Positions 52,305-60,228 of a stretch of DNA of 64,000 nucleotides are shown piece by piece (the stretch's first letter is position 1; every line of letters starts with the position of its first letter). Both the position numbers and the translations under genes were made by a program. Source of the DNA: Bacillota bacterium (GTDB taxonomy: Bacteria; Bacillota; UBA4882; UBA8346); NCBI GenBank assembly GCA_023394955.1, contig JAEWZY010000066.1, positions 1 to 64,000 on the forward strand, given 5' to 3'. The notes below the pieces were generated by a model that was not told the DNA's origin, did no database searches, and saw only the letters and a list, made by a program, of their open reading frames with translations.

Positions 52305-53618
52305 ATGAAAGTAACGGTAGTCGGCGCCGGCCTGGCCGGAACTGAGGCCGCTTGGCAGCTTGCGAAACGGGGTATTCCTGTAAAATTATATGAGATGAGG
52401 CCCTACAAGATGACCCCGGCCCATCATACCGAAGATTTTGGGGAGTTGGTTTGCAGTAATTCCTTGCGTGGCGCTGCTTTGGAAAATGCCGTCGGCCTTT
52501 TAAAAGAAGAGATGAGACGCTTGGACTCGTTAATTATAAAAACCGCCGATTCGACCCGGATTCCAGCAGGTGGAGCCTTAGCAGTCGACCGTTTTCGATT
52601 TTCAAAGGCGTTGACCGAAACCCTTACTCAACATCCTTTGGTCGAAATAATTCGGGAAGAAACAAGTGTGATACCGGAAGGACCGGGAATAATAGCCACC
52701 GGGCCATTGACATCAGCGTCTTTGGGAGATGCGTTGCAACGGTATACGGGCAAAAATTATTTCTATTTCTATGATGCGGCCGCTCCTATTGTTACCAGCG
52801 AATCATTGGACTTTGAAACTGTTTTTCGGGCTTCCCGCTATGATAAAGGAGACGGGGAATACCTGAATTGTCCATTTACTAAAGAGGAATACGAACTTTT
52901 TTGGAAAGGGCTGGTTGAGGCTGAAGTTGCTGAAAGTCATCTCCCGGAAGAAAGAGCTATTTTTTTCGAAGGGTGTATGCCGGTAGAAGTATTAGCTAAA
53001 AGAGGAATCGATACTCTCCGTTATGGTGCCATGAAACCAGTAGGAATTATTAACCCAAAAACTGGCAAACGCCCTTATGCTTTGGTCCAACTCCGGCCCG
53101 AGGACCGGGAAGGGCGTTTGTATAACTTGGTTGGTTTTCAAACCCATTTGAAATGGGGTGAACAAAAGCGTGTTTTTCAGTTGATACCGGGACTTCAAAA
53201 TGCGGAGTTCGTTCGTTTGGGAGTTATGCATCGGAACACTTATATTAATGCGCCGGCCGTTTTAAAAGCGACTTTACAGACGAAAAGTAAAACCGATCTT
53301 TTTTTGGCAGGACAAATAACGGGGGTTGAAGGATATGTGGAGTCTGCCGGGACCGGCCTAATCGCCGGCATTAACTGCGCTCGCTTGTTTGTTGGGGAAG
53401 ACCCGGTAATATTCCCGCCGGAAACAGCATTAGGAGCTTTAACAAACTATATTACCAATGCTGATCCTCAATATTTCCAACCAATGAATGTGAATTTTGG
53501 TTTGTTTTCGGAATTGACGGAAAAACCTAAAGGAAAGCAAGCGCGACATCTAAAAATGGCGGAGCGTTCATTACATATTATAAACGAATTAAATAAAAAG
53601 CTTTTAATAACCCCTTAA
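52305..53618 (+). CDS. trmFO: tRNA m5U54 methyltransferase TrmFO
   Basis: The protein has 437 aa and uses methylene-THF and FADH2 to methylate U54 in tRNA. FAD motif VVGAGLAGTEAAWQLAKRGI, then LVCSNSLRG with the catalytic-region Cys and CPFTKEEYELFW, and C-terminal LAGQITGVEGYVESAGTGL. Adjacent to topA and xer as in Bacillus. Confidence 0.97.
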   Translation: MKVTVVGAGLAGTEAAWQLAKRGIPVKLYEMRPYKMTPAHHTEDFGELVCSNSLRGAALENAVGLLKEEMRRLDSLIIKTADSTRIPAGGALAVDRFRFSKALTETLTQHPLVEIIREETSVIPEGPGIIATGPLTSASLGDALQRYTGKNYFYFYDAAAPIVTSESLDFETVFRASRYDKGDGEYLNCPFTKEEYELFWKGLVEAEVAESHLPEERAIFFEGCMPVEVLAKRGIDTLRYGAMKPVGIINPKTGKRPYALVQLRPEDREGRLYNLVGFQTHLKWGEQKRVFQLIPGLQNAEFVRLGVMHRNTYINAPAVLKATLQTKSKTDLFLAGQITGVEGYVESAGTGLIAGINCARLFVGEDPVIFPPETALGALTNYITNADPQYFQPMNVNFGLFSELTEKPKGKQARHLKMAERSLHIINELNKKLLITP

Positions 53619-53667
53619 TATTGTCATATAATAAAGGATATGTTATCATAAGATCGGATGGAGATAG

Positions 53668-54576
53668 ATGCTTGAGAACTTGGTTGATGATTTTCTAACT
53701 TATTTAAAGGTAGGGAACCATTATTCTGCCCATACTCTTGAAAGTTACGGCCTTGATCTCCGACAGTTTCTCCAGTTTTTGGAGGAGGAGAGAATTAGCC
53801 GTCTGGAAGCGATCAATCATTTAACGTTTCGAAGATATCTGGCTCACTTAAAAGAAACCGCGTTGGCCAAATCTTCGATAGCTAGAAAGATTGCTTGTCT
53901 GAGATCCTTCTTTAAGTTTCTGTGTAAACAAGGGATTTTAAATGAAAATCCAATATTAGGAATTGCTTCTCCACGCCGTGAAAAACGTTTGCCTGAGTTC
54001 ATGTATCCGGAGGAGATAAATGCTTTATTAAAAATGCCTGATTTATCTACCGAGTTGGGCGTTAGAGATCAGGCGATTTTAGAAATCCTTTATTCCAGCG
54101 GTTTACGTTTGCAAGAAGTTGTTACTTTAAAACTGGAAGACTTGGATTTATCCCGGGGTTACCTTCGGGTCATGGGGAAAGGGTCTAAGGAAAGAATGGC
54201 GCCCTTAGGCGGAGTGGCCCATCGAATCTTGCTTCGTTATTTAAAGGAAGTAAGGCCGAATTTGTTAAAAAATGCGCCTCCTAATTTAAAATTGCAGAAT
54301 AACGTTTTTCTAAATTATCGAGGAACTGGACTGAGCGGGCGAAGTATTCAAAGATTAGTGGTCAAGTATTTAAAAAAACTGGTTTTATTAAAACGAAAAG
54401 TTACGCCCCATACCTTTCGTCATACTTTTGCCACCCACTTATTGGAAAACGGAGCGGATTTGCGGGTGGTTCAAGAACTGTTGGGGCATGTCGATATTTC
54501 CACAACTCAAATTTATACGCATGTAACCAAGGAAAGGATTCGTTCGATTTATCTAAAAAGCCATCCTCGGGCTTAA
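53668..54576 (+). CDS. xerC: Tyrosine recombinase XerC/XerD
   Basis: The protein has 302 aa. N-terminal SAM-like core-binding domain (about 5-90), catalytic domain with Arg in SSGLRLQEVV, Lys in GKGSKERMAPLG, the HTFRHTFATHLL box, LLGHVDISTTQIYTHV with His and nucleophile Tyr. It resolves chromosome dimers at dif. The place after trmFO matches codV of Bacillus, although hslVU is missing before codY. Confidence 0.93.
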   Translation: MLENLVDDFLTYLKVGNHYSAHTLESYGLDLRQFLQFLEEERISRLEAINHLTFRRYLAHLKETALAKSSIARKIACLRSFFKFLCKQGILNENPILGIASPRREKRLPEFMYPEEINALLKMPDLSTELGVRDQAILEILYSSGLRLQEVVTLKLEDLDLSRGYLRVMGKGSKERMAPLGGVAHRILLRYLKEVRPNLLKNAPPNLKLQNNVFLNYRGTGLSGRSIQRLVVKYLKKLVLLKRKVTPHTFRHTFATHLLENGADLRVVQELLGHVDISTTQIYTHVTKERIRSIYLKSHPRA

Positions 54577-54615
54577 TCTGAAAGTGATCTTAATTATAGT
54601 TGGGAGAGAAAAAGA

Positions 54616-55368
54616 ATGTCATTGATCTCAAAAATTTATGAGTTGGAGAGTGTTTTAAAACAGGAAAAAGTCGAGCTCAATAAGGTAATTACCTTAATTT
54701 CAAATCTAATTGATTGTAATTGTTATCTGATCAGTCATCAGGGAGAGATTTTAACTTCGGCTCTGCCCAATAACAGTGACTGTACCAAAGAGTCGCCTAA
54801 TAATACCGTTAGTTTAAAACCCGAATTGAAACAGCGGATTGGTTTTGTTTTTCAAACTTCGGCCAATATCCCAGTGGATAGCTGTATATTTCATGAAGAT
54901 TATTGTGTTCGTCCCGGTTTATTTATGACCATCATTCCGGTGCGTAATCATCGAACAACATCGGGGCATTTAATATTGACCAATCCTCAACAATTAATCG
55001 AAGAGCAGTTGATCCTGGCCGAAGTCGCTTCGCTGGTTATCAGTATCTATTTTTATGAAACTAATGCCATTATTAACGAAGCTGAACAAGGGGAAGAAGC
55101 AAAGGCCAAGATGGTACTGGATTCTCTTTCCTTTTCCGAGCTAAAAGCGATCAGTAATGTACTAACGGAGTTAAATGGGACTGAAGGTTTCTTAGTTGCT
55201 AGTAAAATTGCCGATCGGATTGGGATCTCCCGCTCTGTAATTGTCAATGCCATGCGTAAATTGGAGAGCGCCGGAGTGGTAGAGTCTAGGTCATTAGGGA
55301 TTAAAGGAACATATATTAAAGTTAACAACCGGCTTTTTTATGAGATGTTAAGAGATAGAAAGAAATAA
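54616..55368 (+). CDS. codY: GTP-sensing transcriptional repressor CodY
   Basis: The protein has 250 aa. Residues about 1-155 form the GAF sensor domain, noticeably divergent; about 180-250 the DNA-binding winged helix is highly typical (ASKIADRIGISRSVIVNAM; KLESAGVVESRSLGIKG, GTYIKV). CodY responds to branched-chain amino acids and GTP and represses genes used in starvation. ATG 54616 follows GGGAG. A strong terminator follows. Confidence 0.93.
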   Translation: MSLISKIYELESVLKQEKVELNKVITLISNLIDCNCYLISHQGEILTSALPNNSDCTKESPNNTVSLKPELKQRIGFVFQTSANIPVDSCIFHEDYCVRPGLFMTIIPVRNHRTTSGHLILTNPQQLIEEQLILAEVASLVISIYFYETNAIINEAEQGEEAKAKMVLDSLSFSELKAISNVLTELNGTEGFLVASKIADRIGISRSVIVNAMRKLESAGVVESRSLGIKGTYIKVNNRLFYEMLRDRKK

Positions 55369-55396
55369 TTCAATTTAGAAGAACATACTTAAAAAT

Positions 55397-55425
55397 AAAG
55401 AGGCGACCGATACGGTCGCCTCTTT
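55397..55425. terminator. Bidirectional terminator between codY and dctP
   Basis: AAAGAGGCGACCG pairs perfectly with CGGTCGCCTCTTT around ATA. AAA on one side and TTT on the other suit convergent genes on both strands. Confidence 0.9.
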
Positions 55426-55446
55426 GATTGTGAGAAGATTCAGTGT

Positions 55447-56433
55447 TTATTTGGTATTTTTAATCTTCTTAATCCAATCTTTATAAATCTTATATTCCGG
55501 CATCTCATAGAGGGGAGCCATGGCCGCCTGGAACTCGGCGATGTTGGCTTCTTTAACGATGCAGCCTTTAGCTTTGGCTTGTTCTAAGGCTTTAAATTCA
55601 AAAGCGTTCCATTCTTTAATCTGGTATTCGGTGGCTTCTTTCATGGCCCGTTTAATTGCGGCTTGATCGGCCTTGCTTAATGAGTTCCAGAATTTTTTAC
55701 TGGCAACCAAGATTTCAGGTTGACGTTGATGTCCGTCTTGAATCAAATATTTGGCCACTTCATAGTGGTTGGCAGAGACCCAGCTCGGGTAGTTGTTTTC
55801 AGCGCCGTCGACCACTCCGGTTTGGAGAGCGCTGTAAACTTCGCCGTAAGCGATTGGGGTCGGGGTGGCGCCTAATAATTTAACCATGGATACCGGTACC
55901 GGACTTGGTTGGACTCTGATTTTTAAACCTTTAAGACTGGCAAGGTTATTAAGGGGCTTATTCGCGTAAAAATGACGGGAACCGGGTTCAAAGTAACCCA
56001 AACCAACTAAATTGGCTTTTTCACAGGCGTCTAAAAAATGTTGGCCGATAGGTCCGTTTAAAACTTTCCACATATGTTCTTGTGAGGTGAAGATAAACGG
56101 CATTGTGAAAACACCGATCTCCGGGTAAACGGTAACGACTGGGGCTGTGGAAACACGAGTGAACTCGATTACGCCGAGTTTGGTCTGTTCAACCACATCA
56201 TTTTCAGTGCCTAACTGGCTGTTGAAATAGCATTGGATTTTATATTTGCCATTGGTGTATTTCTCAACCAACTCCGCGAATTTAGAATCTCCTTTAGCGG
56301 TAGGATAGTCGGCCGGATGGACTTCGGCTAGTTTCAATACTTTAGCGGCCGCCATCAGATTGGCGCTAGCGCAAGTGGCGACGACGATCAGTCCGATTAA
56401 AAGCAGTAAACCGATTCTGTTTTTCCGTTTCAT
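55447..56433 (-). CDS. dctP: DctP-type TRAP transporter substrate-binding protein
   Basis: The protein has 328 aa with an N-terminal signal peptide (about 1-28). DctP family: KLAEVHPADYPTAKGDSKF, LKGLKIRVQPSPVPVSMVK with the carboxylate-binding Arg, and VVDGAENNYPSW. This group includes uronate binders, fitting the pectate lyase nearby. Ligand inferred. It is the last gene of the minus-strand dctQ-dctM-dctP order, with GAGGAGG before ATG 56433. Confidence 0.94.
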   Translation of the reverse strand: MKRKNRIGLLLLIGLIVVATCASANLMAAAKVLKLAEVHPADYPTAKGDSKFAELVEKYTNGKYKIQCYFNSQLGTENDVVEQTKLGVIEFTRVSTAPVVTVYPEIGVFTMPFIFTSQEHMWKVLNGPIGQHFLDACEKANLVGLGYFEPGSRHFYANKPLNNLASLKGLKIRVQPSPVPVSMVKLLGATPTPIAYGEVYSALQTGVVDGAENNYPSWVSANHYEVAKYLIQDGHQRQPEILVASKKFWNSLSKADQAAIKRAMKEATEYQIKEWNAFEFKALEQAKAKGCIVKEANIAEFQAAMAPLYEMPEYKIYKDWIKKIKNTK

Positions 56434-56523
56434 TAGATACTTACCTCCTCGTTTTTAAAAAATTATAAAACGTTTTAGTAATTCCCGCCTCACCTCCTTG
56501 TATAATAAATTCAGTTAGTCTTA

Positions 56524-57816
56524 TTATTTCATTAATAAATTCGGAAGCCACATGGCGATCTCAGGGACAAAGGTAATCAAGAAGAGAATAATCAACATGG
56601 GGATATAACAGATCAATAAAGACCTAAAGACTTCTTCCATCTTGGCTTTGCCTACGGCGCACCCTACGAAGAGAGCGTTACCAACCGGCGGGGTACAAAG
56701 GCCCATACCTAGGTTGAACATTAAAATGACTCCGAAATGGACCGGGTCGATTCCAATCTTCAACGCGATAGGCAGAAGAATCGGAGTGCATAGCACTATG
56801 GCCGGGGCCATATCCATGATCATACCGATAATTAGCAGGAGAATATTCATTAAAGTAAGGATTACATATTTGTTTTGAGAGATCGATAACATCCAGTCGG
56901 CCATAGCCCTTGGAACTTGAAGGACCGTCATCAGCCAGGCAAAGGCGTTGGAAGTCGCCAATAAAAGAAAGACCATGGACACGGTAATTACGGCATTTTT
57001 TAGCACCCGTCCCAGTTCTCTTAGTTTGAGATCCCGATAAACAAGGAAGGTCAAGATGAAGGCGTAGATAACAGCAACCGCCGAAGATTCGGAAGCGGTA
57101 AAGACTCCGCTGAGAATCCCGCCCATGATGACGATTATCACTCCGATGGAGAGGAAGGCTTCGACGATGATATTAAAGGCGTTGCGGAAACCTTTCCATT
57201 CTTCGCGGGGGAAGTTGTATTTGACAGCTAAGACATAACTAACAAACATTAAAGATAAACCTAACAAAATTCCGGGTAGCGCCCCGGCTAGGAATAATTT
57301 CCCGACTGAGGTTCCTCCCGTAGCCATCGAGTAAATAATCATATTGTGGCTGGGAGGAATCAATACTGCTTGGACGGCGGTACAGACCGTTAAGGCAATT
57401 GCAAAGTCTTTGCTATATCCTTTTTTTTGCATCGCCGGAATCATTATAGAACCTAAGCTGGAGACATCGGCTACGGCTGAACCGGAAATGCCGCCGAAGA
57501 ACATACTGTCGATACAATTAATCATCGCCAGGCCGCCCCGGACTCGACCTACAAAGAGACTGGCCAGATTGATGATGCGTTCGGCGATACGGCCTTCGCT
57601 CATGATTTGGCCGGCCAAGATGAAGAAAGGAATAGCGATTAAGGAAATTGATTCCATTCCCGCCACCATCCGTTGCGCAATGATTAATAAAGGCAGTTTT
57701 AAATAGAGCGCGGTTGCAATTGAAGAGATACCAAGGGAAAAGGCGATTGGGGTCCTTAATATTATTAAGATGAAGAACGTTCCCAGAAGGATGCTGATGG
57801 CGATCGGATCATACAT
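56524..57816 (-). CDS. dctM: TRAP transporter large permease DctM
   Basis: The protein has 430 aa with about 12 membrane helices, from ATG 57816 after GGGAGGT. Typical stretches: FILAGQIMSEGRIAERI, GGISGSAVADVSSLGSIMIPAM, IPPSHNMIIYSMA, and GLCTPPVGNALFVG. Carries the solute with Na+ or H+. Overlaps dctQ by 8 bp. Confidence 0.96.
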   Translation of the reverse strand: MYDPIAISILLGTFFILIILRTPIAFSLGISSIATALYLKLPLLIIAQRMVAGMESISLIAIPFFILAGQIMSEGRIAERIINLASLFVGRVRGGLAMINCIDSMFFGGISGSAVADVSSLGSIMIPAMQKKGYSKDFAIALTVCTAVQAVLIPPSHNMIIYSMATGGTSVGKLFLAGALPGILLGLSLMFVSYVLAVKYNFPREEWKGFRNAFNIIVEAFLSIGVIIVIMGGILSGVFTASESSAVAVIYAFILTFLVYRDLKLRELGRVLKNAVITVSMVFLLLATSNAFAWLMTVLQVPRAMADWMLSISQNKYVILTLMNILLLIIGMIMDMAPAIVLCTPILLPIALKIGIDPVHFGVILMFNLGMGLCTPPVGNALFVGCAVGKAKMEEVFRSLLICYIPMLIILFLITFVPEIAMWLPNLLMK

Positions 57817-58372
57817 TATTATTACCTCCCGCAGTGAACTGGTTAACAATAAGTTCTGCTGAATAAAGAATCATCAATAAAGCGGATACGGGAACCGCTA
57901 AATAAACACAAAGCCCCCGGGAGAGTAAAGAAGCCGACAAAAACACATCAATGGTCCCTTGGACTAAAACAGAGCCTTCAATCAGTAAGAAAACAGAGAA
58001 AGCAATGATTAATAATCCAATAAAAATATTTAATGCTCTTTGCAATTTCGGCCCAAAGAGAGCCATTACGAATTCTACTCCGATATGGCTGCCTTTTCGA
58101 ATTCCAATGGCCGCCCCGGTCAGTCCAAACCAGACCAAAAACACGAGGGCGATCTCTTCCGTCCAAGGAATGGTGGAATTGATCAGCTTGAAACGGATAA
58201 CAACTTGCAGGAATATTAATAGGGTCATCGCAGCGAGCAAGATCGCGCCGATGGTTTCGGTAACGCGCTCCACCACATCAAGGACGGTTTTTAAATGATT
58301 TGCGATACCTGTCAGTGAATGGGGCTTGATAATCGAAGGGGTCTTGGGAACCAAGATCTTTTTAGAAGCCAC
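57809..58372 (-). CDS. dctQ: TRAP transporter small permease DctQ
   Basis: The protein has 187 aa with four membrane helices from about residue 35. DctQ signature VVIRFKLINSTIPWTEEIALVFLVW and GAAIGIRKGSHIGVE are given by their cores (IPWTEEIALVF; RKGSHIGV). Pairs with DctM. AAGGAGG precedes ATG 58372. First gene of the minus-strand operon. Confidence 0.94.
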   Translation of the reverse strand: MASKKILVPKTPSIIKPHSLTGIANHLKTVLDVVERVTETIGAILLAAMTLLIFLQVVIRFKLINSTIPWTEEIALVFLVWFGLTGAAIGIRKGSHIGVEFVMALFGPKLQRALNIFIGLLIIAFSVFLLIEGSVLVQGTIDVFLSASLLSRGLCVYLAVPVSALLMILYSAELIVNQFTAGGNNNV

Positions 58373-58432
58373 AATTATTCCTCCTTATCTGGTTTTGTGA
58401 TCGGGATTGGTTTCATCCAAGTTTTGTGGTAA

Positions 58433-58467
58433 AATATTAATTGTAAATTTTCGTTTACATTAATATT
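58433..58467. promoter_or_regulatory. Palindromic operator candidate between dctQ and second dctP
   Basis: AATATTAATTGTAAA (58433-58447) and TTTACATTAATATT (58454-58467) are inverted copies differing by one inserted base, with a six-base centre. It lies within the 201-bp divergent gap between dctQ (-) and the DctP-like gene (+). It could be the target of the response regulator encoded next door. Confidence 0.5.
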
Positions 58468-58573
58468 AATAAAACATTAACCAAAATCCAGCTGAATCCT
58501 TTTAAAAAAAATAATTATTAGAAAAAAACATAAAAAAACTAATCCTAAAAAATTAACAATAAGGGAGAAAAAG

Positions 58574-59551
58574 TTGCGCCAAAAATTATTAGTAGTTGTT
58601 TTTTTAATCTGTTTAATCTTTGTCCAACATGATATTGCCGCCCAACAGAGCGAGCTGATTTTGCGTTGCGCCGATGTACATTCTTTTGGTTATCCGACCA
58701 TTGAGGGAGTTTTGTATATGGCCAAAATGATCAAAGTCAGGACTAATGGGCGTATCGAAATCGTTATCTATCCCGAAGGCAGTCTGGGATCGGAAGCATC
58801 GGTAGTAGAAATGTTGCAATTGGGCGCTTTGGATATGGGAAGAGTGAGTTTGTCCCAAGTGGCTGAAGTCAGCACGGAGCTAGGCGTTTTGATTTTACCC
58901 TTTATTTTCAGAAACGAGGCTCATAAATGGAAAGTCCTAGAGGGGGAGATCGGTTCCGGTTTATTAAAAAATCTCACAACATATGATTTAATTGGACTTT
59001 GTTTTCAAGAATCAGGCCACCGTAGTTTTTATAATTCGAAGCGCCCGATTTATCGGCCGGAGGATCTGCAGGGTTTAAAAATTCGGGTACAACCAAGTCG
59101 GATTATGTCTCGGTTGGTCGAATACTTTGGGGCTTCGCCAGTTCCCATTGATTATAATGAGGTCTATCCGGCGTTGGAGGCAGGGGTCATTGATGGAGCT
59201 GAGAACAATATTCCCAGCTATCTGACTTCTGGTCATTACAAGGTTGCCGGTTTTTTTTCTTATGATAAACATACCTCAATTCCGGAAGTTGTATTACTTT
59301 CAAAAAAAACTTGGTCAAAATTAACTGACCTGGATCGAAAAATTATAATGACCGCCGCTAAGGAATCGGTCTCTTATCAACGGGAGTTATGGTCAAAGTT
59401 TGAAATAATAAGCAGAAGAAAATTGGAACGCGCGGGTTGTAAATTCAATGAAGTTGATGAAGAGGCATTTCACGTGGGGTTAGAAAAATTTTATCATAAA
59501 TACGCTAAGCAATACGAAAAAACCATCGATCAGATTCAAAAGGTGAAATAG
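58574..59551 (+). CDS. DctP-like binding protein, probable DctB-type co-sensor
   Basis: The protein has 325 aa from TTG 58574 after AGGGAG, with a signal peptide (about 1-23). DctP fold: LRCADVHSFGYPTIEG, LQGLKIRVQPSRIMSRLVEY, and VIDGAENNIPSY. It has no permease partner of its own and sits between the TRAP operon and the kinase/regulator pair. In B. subtilis, DctB, a TRAP-type binding protein beside dctSR, acts with the kinase in sensing; the same role is inferred here. It might also be an alternative binding protein for DctQM. Its 3' end is 8 bp from the convergent regulator gene. Confidence 0.85.
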   Translation: MRQKLLVVVFLICLIFVQHDIAAQQSELILRCADVHSFGYPTIEGVLYMAKMIKVRTNGRIEIVIYPEGSLGSEASVVEMLQLGALDMGRVSLSQVAEVSTELGVLILPFIFRNEAHKWKVLEGEIGSGLLKNLTTYDLIGLCFQESGHRSFYNSKRPIYRPEDLQGLKIRVQPSRIMSRLVEYFGASPVPIDYNEVYPALEAGVIDGAENNIPSYLTSGHYKVAGFFSYDKHTSIPEVVLLSKKTWSKLTDLDRKIIMTAAKESVSYQRELWSKFEIISRRKLERAGCKFNEVDEEAFHVGLEKFYHKYAKQYEKTIDQIQKVK

Positions 59552-59559
59552 TTATGGCT

Positions 59560-60228
59560 TCATTTAATGTAATAAATATAAGTTGGCCTACCTTGTTTGC
59601 CATAACTCAAATCATAATTGATCAAGTTTTTTTCTTGGAGCAGTTTTAAGTAGCGACGGGCCGATACGGTGGAAATACCGACCTCGTTGGCGATTTCATC
59701 AGAGGTAATTCCATTTTTTCTTGCTTTTAAGATCTCAATGATTTTATTCTCGGTTAGCAGGCTAAAGCCTTTTTGACTGTTTTCATCCATATTTTGAACT
59801 GGAGAAGCCAACCGGTCCAAATCGGCCTGGGAGACTTCGGACTGATTAATCATATCTAAAAAGCATTTGTAATTATGTAAAGCCTGAAGCAAGCGTTGTT
59901 TTAAAAAAGGTTTGATCAGATAGTCTCTGATACCGAGGTGAAAACACTCTTGAACTACAGGGACCTCTTTAACTGCGGTAATCATTATAAAATCCACTTT
60001 CTTATCAAAACTTCGGATTTTCTCAATTACCTTTACTCCGTTAAAATCCGGTAGACAGTTGTCCAGCAAGATTATTTCCGGTTTTAATTCCCTGGTTAGC
60101 GCGACTGCTTCGGCGCCGTTCTTAGCTGCGCCGACTACCTGGAAGTCGGAAGCTTCTTTAATAAACTCCTTGCTAATATCCACAACCATCGGATCGTCTT
60201 CGACGATCAACACCTTAATTTTAGCCAA
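59560..60228 (-). CDS. CitB/DctR-family response regulator
   Basis: The protein has 222 aa from TTG 60228 (AAGGTGAG five nt upstream). Receiver domain with VLIVEDDPMVV, phosphoacceptor in IILLDNCLPDFNG, Thr in MITAVKE, Lys in YLIKPFLK. C-terminal DNA-binding helices (NEVGISTVSARRYLKLLQE; GRPTYIYY) as in DcuR/CitT/DctR. Its start overlaps the kinase stop by 8 bp, so the two are co-expressed. Confidence 0.93.
   Translation of the reverse strand: MAKIKVLIVEDDPMVVDISKEFIKEASDFQVVGAAKNGAEAVALTRELKPEIILLDNCLPDFNGVKVIEKIRSFDKKVDFIMITAVKEVPVVQECFHLGIRDYLIKPFLKQRLLQALHNYKCFLDMINQSEVSQADLDRLASPVQNMDENSQKGFSLLTENKIIEILKARKNGITSDEIANEVGISTVSARRYLKLLQEKNLINYDLSYGKQGRPTYIYYIK

Noticed and set aside
53668..54576. 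Tyrosine recombinase as a sign of an integrated mobile element
   Set aside because: It sits in the conserved topA-trmFO-xer-codY order, so it is the housekeeping dimer-resolution enzyme.
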